Positions 6,180 through 13,426 are shown, numbered from the stretch's first letter. The stretch: 13,426 nt of DNA from an uncultured Pirellulaceae bacterium (GCA_934255105.1 CAKQNH010000045.1:1-13426); one strand, 5' to 3'. Notes: a model not told the origin generated them from the sequence alone. Numbers and translations: made by a program.

Positions 6180-6242
6180 TTCGTAGATTGGTCAATTCAT
6201 CATAGAGGCGCGTCATTGGGCGGGCCATCGGGACGAGGCTAG

Positions 6243-7172
6243 ATGAGCATAGGGCTTCTTTTTCCAGGGCAAGGTGCGCAGGCGGTTGGCATGGGTGCCG
6301 AACTGACCACGCGCAGCCAGGTGGCCCGCGAACTGTTCGATCGAGCCAGCCACACGCTGGGCTTTGACTTGCTCAAGCTGTGCATCGAAGGCCCCCCTGA
6401 ACAACTCAATCGGACTGAATTCAGCCAGCCCGCGCTGTTCGTTCATGCCTTGGCCGCACTGCGGCAATTGGAGGACGAGCGACCCGAACTGTGGAATGAC
6501 GTGGTGGCCGTGGCGGGATTGAGCCTGGGTGAATACACGGCAGTCTCCGCAGCGGGCGGAATTGACTTCGAAGCGGGCCTGCGATTGGTCCAACTGCGAG
6601 GGCAAGCGATGCAGGCCGCCGCAGACGCCGTCTCCAGCGGCATGAGTAGCATCTTGGGACTGGAGCAGGAACAGCTAACTGCTATCTGCAACCAGGCGAC
6701 TGGCAGCTACGACCAAACGACGGGCGACGCGCAGTTGGTCCGCGTGGCTAACCTGCTGTGCCCCGGCAACATCGCGATTTCCGGCCACATCGCGGCGCTG
6801 CAAAAAGCCGAGGAACTGAGCACCGAGGCGGGTGCGTTCAAGACAATCAGGCTGCAGGTCGCCGGTGCTTTCCACACGCCCGTCATGCAGCCCGCCGTAG
6901 AAAAACTGTCGGCGGCCCTACAATCGGTCGAATTTCAGACGACGCGGGTGCCGATCTATTCGAACGTCGACGCCGCACCACACACGCAACCAGTTGACTT
7001 CCGGAGATTATTGTCGCAGCAAGTAGTCGAGCCTGTACAGTGGCAGGCTTCACTCGAGCGGATGATCGCCGATGGTTGCGAGCAATTTATAGAGGTGGGC
7101 GCTGGCCGCGTGCTGGCCGGGACTCTCAAACGCATCAATCGCAAGATCGCCTGCGAAAACGTCGGTGGCTAG
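6243..7172 (+). CDS. fabD: Malonyl-CoA:ACP transacylase
   Basis: Moves the malonyl group from malonyl-CoA to the carrier protein, supplying the extender unit of fatty-acid synthesis in the cytoplasm. The 309-residue product has the family layout: FPGQGAQ at 7-13, the nucleophile elbow GLSLGEY with Ser94, Arg119 in QLRGQAMQ, VANLLCPGNIAISG (168-181), and the catalytic His211 in GAFHTPVM. These correspond to Ser92, Arg117 and His201 of E. coli FabD. Length matches the family. The start has GAGG four bases upstream and places the conserved FPGQG at the usual distance. It is the first enzyme gene after rpmF; fabG follows after 54 bases. Confidence 0.97.
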   Translation: MSIGLLFPGQGAQAVGMGAELTTRSQVARELFDRASHTLGFDLLKLCIEGPPEQLNRTEFSQPALFVHALAALRQLEDERPELWNDVVAVAGLSLGEYTAVSAAGGIDFEAGLRLVQLRGQAMQAAADAVSSGMSSILGLEQEQLTAICNQATGSYDQTTGDAQLVRVANLLCPGNIAISGHIAALQKAEELSTEAGAFKTIRLQVAGAFHTPVMQPAVEKLSAALQSVEFQTTRVPIYSNVDAAPHTQPVDFRRLLSQQVVEPVQWQASLERMIADGCEQFIEVGAGRVLAGTLKRINRKIACENVGG

Positions 7173-7226
7173 TTAAATTCCTAAACACATAGTGATTGAC
7201 TTTACTTTTACACGAACGAGGCATCT

Positions 7227-8027
7227 ATGAGCGAATCCGCAGCAGAAGCTCCGGAATCTGGGGGGTCGGCCCCACTGGGACTTGCCACCGATCTTAGCGG
7301 ACAAATCGCCCTGATTACCGGTGCCTCGCAAGGGCTGGGCAGGGCCTGCGCCATCCGCTTGGCCGAATGCGGAGCGACCGCTCTATGTGTGGCTCGCAGC
7401 GCCGACAAACTCGCTCAGGTCGTGGCTGACATCGAAGCCGCCGGTGGCAAGGCCATCGCCCTAGCCTGCGACGTCACATCGCGCGAAAGCGTCTCCCAAC
7501 TTTTTGCCTCAGTGGAGGACAAGTACGGCAAGCTGGATATCCTGGTCAATAATGCGGGGGTCACTCGCGATACGCTCTTGCCTCGCATGACCGACGAGCA
7601 GTGGGACGAAGTCATCCAAACGAATTTGACCAGTTGCTTTCTGTGCTGCCGCGAAGCCTCGAAAATCATGATGTCCGCCCGCTACGGTCGAATCATCAAT
7701 ATGTCCAGCGTCTCAGGCCTGATCGGCAACCCAGGACAGACCAACTATTCCGCTTCAAAAGCGGGCATGATCGGGCTGACGCGGAGCTTGGCTCGAGAAC
7801 TGGGCAAACGCAAGATTACGATCAATGCGATCGCTCCCGGCTTTATCGAAAGCGATATGACCAAAGCCCTGGGCGACGAGCTGCTCAAAGAGGTGAAGAA
7901 ACGCATTCCAGCCAATCGTCTGGGTCAAGCCGACGACGTGGCCGCCGCAGTCGTGTTCCTGGCCAGCGCCGGAGCCAGCTACATTACGGGACAAGTCATC
8001 ACCGTCGACGGTGGGATGACAGCCTAA
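7227..8027 (+). CDS. fabG: 3-oxoacyl-ACP reductase
   Basis: NADPH-dependent reduction of beta-ketoacyl-ACP to beta-hydroxyacyl-ACP. The 266-residue short-chain dehydrogenase has the cofactor loop TGASQGLG (31-38), NNAG (108-111), and the catalytic set Asn133, Ser161, Tyr174 and Lys178 in NMSSVSG and NYSASKAG. The C-terminus keeps GFIESDM and ITGQVITVDGGM, typical of FabG. The first 22 or so residues are an extra polar Ala/Ser/Glu-rich extension compared with E. coli FabG (244 residues). No later start removes it, because the next ATG lies inside the fold. The position between fabD and acpP supports FabG over other dehydrogenases. A 237-base gap to acpP follows. Confidence 0.95.
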   Translation: MSESAAEAPESGGSAPLGLATDLSGQIALITGASQGLGRACAIRLAECGATALCVARSADKLAQVVADIEAAGGKAIALACDVTSRESVSQLFASVEDKYGKLDILVNNAGVTRDTLLPRMTDEQWDEVIQTNLTSCFLCCREASKIMMSARYGRIINMSSVSGLIGNPGQTNYSASKAGMIGLTRSLARELGKRKITINAIAPGFIESDMTKALGDELLKEVKKRIPANRLGQADDVAAAVVFLASAGASYITGQVITVDGGMTA

Positions 8028-8052
8028 AACGACGAAAAAGGGCGCAGATGAC

Positions 8053-8090
8053 GATTCTAGCTACCTCACTTGACCGAGTTTGCTAGAATC
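8053..8090. promoter_or_regulatory. Perfect 9-bp inverted repeat in the fabG-acpP gap
   Basis: GATTCTAGC (8053-8061) and GCTAGAATC (8082-8090) are exact reverse complements around a 20-base loop, 26 bases after the fabG stop. TTCTATCCTTT follows, a moderately T-rich stretch. It could be a weak intrinsic terminator of the rpmF-fabD-fabG transcript or an operator for acpP. The loop contains TTGACC, but no good -10 box lies at the right distance. Confidence 0.5.
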
Positions 8091-8264
8091 TTCTATCCTT
8101 TGGGGCTTACCTGGGTCGCGGAGTTGCAGTTCGGCGATAAAATTCGGCACTGGAACCCTGAGACTCAAAGCAGCATCGGGTATTGAAACAAACAATTGAA
8201 ATTGTGAATTCGCTTGGGTTTGTCCAAGATGGATTGGTAACTTACAGTTTTGGGAGCGTAGTAA

Positions 8265-8504
8265 ATGGCATCCGTTGAGGAACGAGTAGTCGACATAGTT
8301 GCAGAGCAACTGGGCGTAGAAAAAGACAAGATTACTCGCGAAACCCACTTCGTAAACGATCTCGGTGCCGATTCGCTCGACACAGTAGAACTCGTGATGG
8401 AGTTGGAAGAAGAGTTTGACATAAGCATCCCCGAGGATTCGGCTGAGAAGATCCAGCGCGTTGGGGAAGCCATCGATTACATCGAAAAGGCGCAGCAGGC
8501 TTAG
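8265..8504 (+). CDS. acpP: Acyl carrier protein
   Basis: Small acidic protein (79 residues) that carries growing acyl chains on a phosphopantetheine arm. The attachment residue is Ser37 in [12 protein letters not shown], the canonical DSL motif, and the flanking helices ([15 protein letters not shown] and [17 protein letters not shown]) are typical. Length fits the family. The ATG has GGGAG (8252-8256) eight bases upstream. Long gaps on both sides (237 and 164 bases) with inverted repeats suggest that its expression is set apart from fabG and fabF, consistent with the high ACP level cells usually need; this last point is inference. Confidence 0.98.
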   Translation: MASVEERVVDIVAEQLGVEKDKITRETHFVNDLGADSLDTVELVMELEEEFDISIPEDSAEKIQRVGEAIDYIEKAQQA

Positions 8505-8570
8505 CTGCCTCACGGCAGGTTTGCCCATTCATATCGCACCCCAGCAAGCGTGCCTGGGCGGTGAATTGAG

Positions 8571-8589
8571 CAAGGTGTCCGTCACCTTG
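8571..8589 (+). terminator. Hairpin between acpP and fabF
   Basis: CAAGGTG (8571-8577) and CACCTTG (8583-8589) form a perfect 7-bp stem with a 5-base loop. It lies 66 bases after the acpP stop and 79 bases before the fabF start. Only a short TTGG follows, so it is not a strong intrinsic terminator; a partial terminator or RNA-stability hairpin at the acpP 3' end is possible. A smaller CTGCC/GGCAG stem (8505-8518) directly follows the acpP stop. Confidence 0.35.
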
Positions 8590-8668
8590 TTGGCAATTCC
8601 GCCGCGGCAATCCGGCTGGGGTGATTTTCTATGGTGTCAATGCACTCCTCGAGTCGAATCGCAAGAGC

Positions 8669-9907
8669 ATGAAACGTCGCGTTGTAGTAACCGGTATGGG
8701 TCTGGTCACCTCTTTGGGAAAAGAGTTGGACGAGGTTTGGAATGGCATCCTGGCCGCAGAGAGCGGAATCCACACGCTGAGCCTGATCGACCCGACTCCT
8801 TATAAAGTCAAATTGGCTGGGGACATCCCCGACTTCAGCCCTGGTAAGTATTGCGATCCCAAAGATCTCAAACGTCTCGATCGCTTTACGCTATTTGCGA
8901 TGTACGCAGGTGGCAAAGCGATCGAGGACTCGGGACTCGACTTCTCACAAGAGGACGCCTATCGCTGCGGAGTGATCTTGGGGTCCGGTATTGGTGGGCT
9001 GTCCGAAATTGAGACGCAAGTGGAACGCCTGCTTTCCAAGGGCCCCGATCGCGTTAGCCCGCTAACGATCCCCAAACTAATGCTCAACGCAGCGGGGGGC
9101 AATCTGTCGATCCGCTACGGCCTGCGCGGCCCCAACTTCACGGTGGCGACGGCTTGCGCCAGCGCAACCAACGCGATGGGCGATGCGCTCAAGACGATTC
9201 AGTACGATGATGCGGACATCATTGTCACGGGTGGAACGGAAGCCGCAATTACAGCTATGGGGCTGAGCGCCTTCCAGAACATGAAGGCCTTGTCGGATCG
9301 CAATAGCGAACCGCATCGCGCCAGTCGCCCGTTTGACATCAATCGCAATGGTTTTGTCCTGAGCGAAGGTGCGGGGCTGTTGGTCTTCGAAGAACTCGAG
9401 CATGCGCTGAAACGCGGAGCGAGGATCTATGGCGAAGTGCTCGGCTATGGTGCCAGCGGCGATGCGGGCCATATCACTCAACCCGATCCGCTGGGTACGG
9501 GGGCGGCGCGCGCCATGCAGAATGCCCTGCGCGATGCTCGCCTGGAACCGACCAGCGTCGATTACGTCAATGCGCACGGAACCAGCACGCCGCTGGGAGA
9601 CAAAGCTGAGACGCAGGCCATGAAAGCGGTCTTTGGGCCTCACGCCTACGATCTCTCCGTCTCCAGCACGAAGGGCAGCCTGGGGCACTCGTTGGGTGCT
9701 AGCGGCGGCGTCGAGATGATTCTGACGCTGCTGGCGATCGGCTCGGATACTGTTCCGCCCACCGCCAACTTGGAAGATCCCGACCCAGCCTGCGACCTGA
9801 ACTACACACCGCTCAAGCCGGTGGCGCGCGAGCTGACCACCGCGATGAACAATAGCTTTGGCTTCGGCGGACACAACGCCAGCATTCTGTGCGGTAAAGT
9901 GCGTTAG
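8669..9907 (+). CDS. fabF: 3-oxoacyl-ACP synthase II
   Basis: Condenses malonyl-ACP with acyl-ACP to lengthen the chain. From MKRRVVVTGMGLVTSLG the protein has 412 residues, the same length as E. coli FabF. The catalytic triad is intact: Cys163 in TACASATNAM, His303 in NAHGTSTPLG and His340 in KGSLGHSLGASG, with NNSFGFGGHNA (394-404) at the C-terminus. An in-frame GTG at 8621 would add 16 residues (MIFYGVNALLESNRKS) with no resemblance to the family start, so the ATG at 8669 is chosen, although its upstream AAGAG is too close to be a good ribosome site. It is the last gene of the fab cluster and convergent with xseA. FabF rather than FabB is favoured by length and by the operon position after acpP. 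Confidence 0.95.
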   Translation: MKRRVVVTGMGLVTSLGKELDEVWNGILAAESGIHTLSLIDPTPYKVKLAGDIPDFSPGKYCDPKDLKRLDRFTLFAMYAGGKAIEDSGLDFSQEDAYRCGVILGSGIGGLSEIETQVERLLSKGPDRVSPLTIPKLMLNAAGGNLSIRYGLRGPNFTVATACASATNAMGDALKTIQYDDADIIVTGGTEAAITAMGLSAFQNMKALSDRNSEPHRASRPFDINRNGFVLSEGAGLLVFEELEHALKRGARIYGEVLGYGASGDAGHITQPDPLGTGAARAMQNALRDARLEPTSVDYVNAHGTSTPLGDKAETQAMKAVFGPHAYDLSVSSTKGSLGHSLGASGGVEMILTLLAIGSDTVPPTANLEDPDPACDLNYTPLKPVARELTTAMNNSFGFGGHNASILCGKVR

Positions 9908-9918
9908 TATCGCGCAAT

Positions 9919-9947
9919 GTAGAAACGGGCAGGAGTGCCCGTTCTAC
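9919..9947 (+). repeat. Single copy of palindromic repeat family A
   Basis: GTAGAAACGGGCA, loop GGAG, then TGCCCGTTCTAC. The GTAGA/TCTAC ends extend the stem to 12 pairs with one bulged A. It sits in the 64-base gap between the convergent fabF and xseA genes, where a hairpin could end transcripts from both sides. A degenerate AACGGGCGAGCGGGTTTT follows (9956-9973). Confidence 0.82.
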
Positions 9948-9971
9948 AATAGGGAAACGGGCGAGCGGGTT

Positions 9972-11231
9972 TTAACGCGGTAAGGGGAGCTGCTTGCTGA
10001 GGACGCGGCAGTGCATTTGCCCGGCGGCCAAAATGGTGACGACTTCATCTCCCTCTTGAACTTGCGCTACCGATACGAGCGGCTGCTGCGATCCGCCTAG
10101 ATGGGTCAAGCTGTAGCCGCGGGCGAGCACCTCCAACGGTGATAGTGCCTGGCAAGCTCGCGTGACACTGGCCAGACGTTGTCGCTGCTGTCGCACCGCA
10201 TTCCAGATTGCCGTGCGGCCCCTGAGGTCGAGTTCGTCGATGAATTGTCGTCGCTGCTGGTGGATTTGATGGGGCCGAGCCAGCACGCTACGCGTGGCAT
10301 AGGTCTCCAGCCGCTGGCGAATGCTCTTTAGTCTCCCCTGCACCGCGCCCCCCGCGCGCCGTTCCAGTTGCTTCAACGTCCCACGCAACTCGCTCTCACT
10401 GGGGAGCGCCAACTGTGCGGCGTGAGTAGGAGTTAGCGCGCGTGCGTCGGCTGCCAAATCGCTGAGAGTAACATCGATCTCGTGGCCCACGGCAGAGATC
10501 GTAGGAATGCTGCAAGCAGCCAGCGCGCGGATGACAGGCTCTTCATTAAAGCACCACAGGTCTTCAATACTGCCGCCACCACGGCCGACGATAAGCACAT
10601 CCAGAGCAGGCTGCATGAGCTGGGCCAGCTCGATGCCGCGGACGATCTCGGCCGCAGCGCCGTCGCCTTGCACGCGAGCCGGAAAGAGAATCAGTTCAAA
10701 GTCTGGCCAACGCGACCTGGCCGCTTCTAAAAAATCGTGCAGTGCGGCCCCGCTGGGGCTGGTGACGAACCCCAATCGCCGCGGGAAACGCGGCAGCGGA
10801 CGCTTGCGGTCCGGTGCAAAAAGCCCCTCCTGAGCTAGCTTCTGGTGCAACTGCTGAAAGGCCAATTGCAGCGGCCCGAGCCCCTGGGGTTGCAGGCGAT
10901 TGACGATCAGTTGGTAGCTGCCGCGAGGTGCATAGACCTCGACCGCTCCCTGGCAGATGACCGACATGCCATCCTTCAACTTAAAAGGCAAACGCGCGGC
11001 TGCGGATCGCCACATGACGCCCCTAACTTGGCTCTGTTCGTCTTTGAGAGTGAAATACAAATGGCCGCTGCTGGGGCGACTGAGGTCGGAGATCTCCCCC
11101 TCGAGCCAAACCTTGGGAACGGCTTGCTCAAGCGTTTGTTTGACCAACCAATTGAGTTGACTGACGGTCAACGGCGCTTCGGCACAGTGCCCGCGTGGCA
11201 CGCGGGCTGCATCTTCGTCTAGCTGGGACAT
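9972..11231 (-). CDS. xseA: Exodeoxyribonuclease VII large subunit
   Basis: Catalytic subunit of exonuclease VII, which degrades single-stranded DNA to short oligonucleotides. The 419-residue product has an N-terminal OB-fold (about 20-115, LTVSQLNWLV and VWLEGEISDLSRPSSGHLYF), then the nuclease domain with RRLGFVTSPSGAALHDF (151-167), VGRGGGSIEDLWCFNEE (215-231) and SAVGHEIDVTLSDLAADARA (246-265), followed by a helical coiled-coil region and a closing segment LARGYSLTH. The open frame extends 58 codons upstream, but that stretch has no family similarity and overlaps the acyltransferase gene, so the ATG at 11231 is chosen. This start overlaps the acyltransferase stop by 13 bases, suggesting translational coupling; no clear Shine-Dalgarno is visible. 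The small-subunit gene xseB is not in the window. Confidence 0.93.
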   Translation of the reverse strand: MSQLDEDAARVPRGHCAEAPLTVSQLNWLVKQTLEQAVPKVWLEGEISDLSRPSSGHLYFTLKDEQSQVRGVMWRSAAARLPFKLKDGMSVICQGAVEVYAPRGSYQLIVNRLQPQGLGPLQLAFQQLHQKLAQEGLFAPDRKRPLPRFPRRLGFVTSPSGAALHDFLEAARSRWPDFELILFPARVQGDGAAAEIVRGIELAQLMQPALDVLIVGRGGGSIEDLWCFNEEPVIRALAACSIPTISAVGHEIDVTLSDLAADARALTPTHAAQLALPSESELRGTLKQLERRAGGAVQGRLKSIRQRLETYATRSVLARPHQIHQQRRQFIDELDLRGRTAIWNAVRQQRQRLASVTRACQALSPLEVLARGYSLTHLGGSQQPLVSVAQVQEGDEVVTILAAGQMHCRVLSKQLPLPR

Positions 11232-12046
11232 ACTGGTGACTTTGCTTGGCGAATAGGTTCTGACTTGTGAGTGCTGGCTGGGCTGCTGTGGGGTGAGCCG
11301 CTCTGGGGTTGGCGAAACACGATTTCGGAACCGCTTACATCGCACCTCCGCTCGGCCCACGCTTCGGCCAGATCGGTTAGCTGCTCCAACTGCTGTTGTA
11401 CCCACAAGCGATAGTGCTCGATATCTCCCTTTTCGATATGCGGCGGCATTTGCAGTCTCGGTCCCAGGATGGCTCGGCAGCGACTAAATGGCCTCGGGAA
11501 CGCAAACTTGTCCCACGAACTGCGATTCCGCCACGGGCGATCGTACCCGACCGCGATGGGGACAATCGGTATCTGCAGGCGGCTCGACAAGTAAATGCAG
11601 CCTTGGGCCATCACCCGTCGCGGCCCACGGGGGCCGTCCGGGGTAATCGCCAAACTCATCCCCTTGCCCCGCTCGATGAGCGTCCGCAGAGCGGCCGTTC
11701 CGCCGCGATTGGAGGAGCCGCGCACGATTTGAAAGCCAGCAAAGTGACCTACGTGAGACAACACCTCGGCATCCTGGTGTTGGCTCAGCAGCATCGACAG
11801 CCGGCAGTTGGGCCGGAGATACAGGGGCAATGGTATGGTCTCATGCCACAGAATATAGATAGCCGGGCCGCTAAACCGAACGTCGGCCGGGTCGACCGTG
11901 GGATCGTAGCGCGCGGCGCGGTACGACAGCGTCGACATCCACGTGTTGAGCGACTTGATGACCAGCATGCCCACCAATCGCCAGAGCGCTGTGGGCGGTC
12001 GGCGACGGCGGAAAAACTGGCGAATTGGCTTGGGAACTTTGAACAT
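11219..12046 (-). CDS. DUF374 lysophospholipid-acyltransferase-like protein
   Basis: Predicted membrane-associated acyltransferase of 275 residues; acceptor and donor are unknown. DUF374-type features appear in order: LWHETIP (66-72), SQHQDAEVLS (88-97) holding the His-Asp pair of the active site, IVRGSSNRGGTAAL (107-120), ITPDGPRGPR (134-143), IPIVPIAVGYDRPW (159-172) and SSWDKFAFPRPFSR (176-189). A basic N-terminus (RQFFRRRRPP) and a hydrophobic stretch at 22-33 could bring it to the inner membrane. The last 35 residues are polar and disordered-looking. The family resembles LPLAT enzymes that acylate lipid A or glycerolipids. It lies 266 bases after dapF, overlaps xseA by 13 bases, and is not in the fab transcript. 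Confidence 0.85.
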   Translation of the reverse strand: MFKVPKPIRQFFRRRRPPTALWRLVGMLVIKSLNTWMSTLSYRAARYDPTVDPADVRFSGPAIYILWHETIPLPLYLRPNCRLSMLLSQHQDAEVLSHVGHFAGFQIVRGSSNRGGTAALRTLIERGKGMSLAITPDGPRGPRRVMAQGCIYLSSRLQIPIVPIAVGYDRPWRNRSSWDKFAFPRPFSRCRAILGPRLQMPPHIEKGDIEHYRLWVQQQLEQLTDLAEAWAERRCDVSGSEIVFRQPQSGSPHSSPASTHKSEPIRQAKSPVCPS

Positions 12047-12228
12047 ATCGAAACAAGATTAGTTTTTGACGAAGACTTGGTACGCTCTTCCCACCGCAAA
12101 GAGCAAGACAAAAAAATAGAGGCAAAAAAATGTGCGCGCTGGGATATTTTTCTGTCTCTACCCTTGTGTCTGACTTAGAAGGGGTCTAGCACAATGGGGG
12201 CCTAGGGCTCTTCCGCTCGTCCCTTGGG

Positions 12229-12263
12229 ACTCTCCCCAGAGAACCTGCTGCACAGGGGAGAGT
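12229..12263. repeat. 9-bp inverted repeat downstream of dapF
   Basis: ACTCTCCCC (12229-12237) and GGGGAGAGT (12255-12263) pair perfectly around a 17-base loop, 50 bases after the dapF stop on the minus strand. No T run follows on that strand, so it is not a standard terminator. The arms resemble the CTCTCCC hairpin at 40-54. The rest of the dapF-acyltransferase gap (12047-12312) shows only two T7 runs on the minus strand (about 12108-12131) and no gene. Confidence 0.5.
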
Positions 12264-12312
12264 GTACCATTATGAGTAGTTGCAAAACGTTCCAGTTTTT
12301 TCGGCTGGATGC

Positions 12313-13158
12313 TTACGCCACATGAGGCCATTGCCCTGTGAAGACTTCAGTCGCGCCCCCCGTCATCAACACGTGATTGCTGGCTTCGTCCCAGTGGATC
12401 TGCAAGTCACCGCCGCGCAAGTGAATCAGCACCTTCCGCTGACTGTGGCCGCACAGCACTCCAGCCACACAAACCGCGCTGGCGCCCGTGCCGCAGGCCC
12501 AAGTCTCGCCGGACCCCCGCTCCCAAGTCCGCTGACGCAACTCGGTGGGCGAAACGACTTCGACGAATTCGACATTGGTGCGTTTGGGAAAGCGCGGATC
12601 GCATTCAATCTTCGGTCCCAAACCCAAGACCAGCTCATCTGTCGCCTGAGGTACAAAAATAACACAATGCGGATTGCCCATCGAAACTGCGGTTACGCTG
12701 AGCGTCGTGCCGGCGAACTGCGTTTCAAAGTTGACCGCCGGCTGGCTGCTGAGCGTGGTGGGCACATCTTTCGGCTGCAACTTGGGCTCGCCCATATCCA
12801 CCATCACTCGGCTGACTTTGCCATTTTCTAATTCCAGCACCAACCGCAACACGCCGCTGCCCGTCTCGATAGCCATCTGTTCGGTCCGCGCCAAACCGTG
12901 ATCATAGACGTACTTGGCCACGCAGCGAATGCCATTGCCGCACATCTCGGCTTCGCTACCATCAGCATTAAACATCCGCATGCGTGCATCAGCAACCTGC
13001 GATGGCTCGATCAATATCAAACCATCCCCCCCAACACCAAACCGCCGGTCGGAAATTTTCACAGCCAATTCAGCAGGCGGCTCAGGTAGCTGCTCGACGA
13101 AGCAATTGACATACACGTAGTCATTGCCCGCCGCCTGCATCTTGGTAAATTTGAGCAT
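12313..13158 (-). CDS. dapF: Diaminopimelate epimerase
   Basis: Converts LL- to meso-diaminopimelate in the lysine and peptidoglycan precursor pathway, without cofactor. The 281-residue product keeps both active-site cysteines: Cys73 in EMCGNGIRC (71-79) and Cys222 in WACGTGASA (220-228). FTKMQAAGNDYV (4-15), FGVGGDGLILI (40-50), FNADGSEAEMC, SMGNPHCVIF (159-168) and ERGSGET (213-219) are all typical. Length matches the family. The start is well fixed by GAAGGA (13165-13170) six bases before the ATG. An upstream open frame stops 10 bases before it, its TGA lying in the Shine-Dalgarno sequence, so the two are probably co-transcribed. Presence of dapF fits with current evidence that planctomycetes make peptidoglycan. 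Confidence 0.96.
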   Translation of the reverse strand: MLKFTKMQAAGNDYVYVNCFVEQLPEPPAELAVKISDRRFGVGGDGLILIEPSQVADARMRMFNADGSEAEMCGNGIRCVAKYVYDHGLARTEQMAIETGSGVLRLVLELENGKVSRVMVDMGEPKLQPKDVPTTLSSQPAVNFETQFAGTTLSVTAVSMGNPHCVIFVPQATDELVLGLGPKIECDPRFPKRTNVEFVEVVSPTELRQRTWERGSGETWACGTGASAVCVAGVLCGHSQRKVLIHLRGGDLQIHWDEASNHVLMTGGATEVFTGQWPHVA

Positions 13159-13164
13159 GAGTTG

Positions 13165-13170
13165 TCCTTC
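13165..13170 (-). promoter_or_regulatory. Ribosome binding site of dapF
   Basis: GAAGGA on the minus strand, six bases before the dapF ATG. The TGA stop of the upstream open frame overlaps its first base pair region (TTGAAGGA), a layout that allows ribosomes to re-initiate at dapF. Confidence 0.7.
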
Positions 13171-13426
13171 AACCGGTGATATCTAGTTGGCTGGGTGCTT
13201 CGCCTGGAAGAAGTGGAGCAGGTATTTGGATCGCATCGATCGCCTCGCCCGCAGCGGGACCGCCGACCTCCAGTTCGTCGACGATAGCCTGGCGGCGATC
13301 GCCGGGAAGTCCATCTCCCTGGCCTTGAGCGTCGCGGTCGGCGCTGGCCGAGTTAGCCTGTTCTAAGGCGGACTGCTTGGCCGCAGCCACTCCCGTTGCC
13401 CGTGCGGCGTCGGAACTGCTATCTTT
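13169..13426 (-). CDS. 3' end of an unidentified gene, cut by the window edge
   Basis: An open frame runs from the right edge to a TGA at 13169, giving at least 85 residues. A GTG at 13390 could be a start, but the frame stays open to the edge, so a truncated larger gene is more likely. The visible tail is rich in Ala, Gly, Pro, Gln and Asp with no recognised motif (DELEVGGPAAGEAIDAI and PAPLLPGEAPS are examples). It looks like a flexible C-terminus. Close spacing to dapF (10 bases) supports it as a real upstream gene in the same transcript. No function can be assigned. Confidence 0.5.
   Translation of the reverse strand, partial: KDSSSDAARATGVAAAKQSALEQANSASADRDAQGQGDGLPGDRRQAIVDELEVGGPAAGEAIDAIQIPAPLLPGEAPSQLDITG

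Noticed and set aside
8070..8098. acpP promoter with TTGACC as -35 box
   Set aside because: At a 17-base distance the sequence is CTATCC, a poor -10, and the better TAGAAT lies only eight bases away; the region is better described by its inverted repeat.
8621..8668. GTG start for fabF 16 codons upstream
   Set aside because: The extra residues do not resemble the family N-terminus, and the ATG at 8669 gives exactly the usual 412-residue length.
9077..9874. 265-residue frame antisense to fabF
   Set aside because: It lies fully inside a well-conserved gene with an intact catalytic triad and shows no domain of its own; long antisense frames are common in GC-rich coding DNA.
11232..11405. N-terminal extension of xseA by 58 codons
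   Set aside because: The added stretch has no exonuclease VII similarity and lies inside the acyltransferase gene in another frame.
11396..12178. 260-residue frame antisense to the acyltransferase
   Set aside because: The minus-strand product has all DUF374 motifs in order; the antisense product has none.

Overview
The window reads as a chromosomal segment of a planctomycete, most likely of the Pirellulaceae (Rhodopirellula/Blastopirellula type). This rests on three observations: secreted DUF1573 and DUF3299 proteins with planctomycete-style sequences, a CPFC-bearing exported protein of the kind common in that phylum, and intergenic regions filled with short palindromic repeats. The assignment is an inference from gene content and sequence style; no database search was run.

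Left part (1-5463): mostly minus-strand genes for exported or membrane proteins of poorly known function. They are a DUF1573 protein (210-1205), a small secreted DUF3299 protein (2243-2854), a larger membrane-anchored DUF3299 protein (3087-3908) and a CPFC/helical-repeat membrane protein (4057-5463). A plus-strand MgtC/SapB-family membrane protein (1710-2207) sits among them. All four minus-strand proteins carry a close cysteine pair in the predicted extracytoplasmic part (CGC, CCFG, CCFG, CPFC). Gaps here hold two families of dispersed palindromic repeats and a short tandem repeat.

Middle part (5464-9907): a divergent intergenic region with a 122-bp nested inverted repeat is followed by the plus-strand cluster rpmF - fabD - fabG - acpP - fabF. 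It encodes ribosomal protein L32 and the core of type II fatty-acid synthesis. The enzymes keep all the catalytic residues that could be checked. FabD loads malonate onto the carrier protein AcpP, FabF condenses it with the growing chain and FabG reduces the beta-keto product. plsX and fabH, which often lie between rpmF and fabD in other bacteria, are absent. Perfect inverted repeats lie in the fabG-acpP and acpP-fabF gaps and could separate the expression of acpP from its neighbours.

Right part (9908-13426): minus-strand genes convergent with fabF. The 3' end of an unidentified gene enters from the right edge (13169-13426), followed by dapF (diaminopimelate epimerase), a DUF374-type lysophospholipid-acyltransferase-like protein, and xseA (exonuclease VII large subunit), whose start overlaps the acyltransferase stop. 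No RNA genes, CRISPR arrays, insertion sequences or phage genes were seen. The most unusual content is the repeat landscape, where one stem has a compensatory base-pair change, and the paired DUF3299/CPFC/DUF1573 group. Neither amounts to a demonstrated new system.
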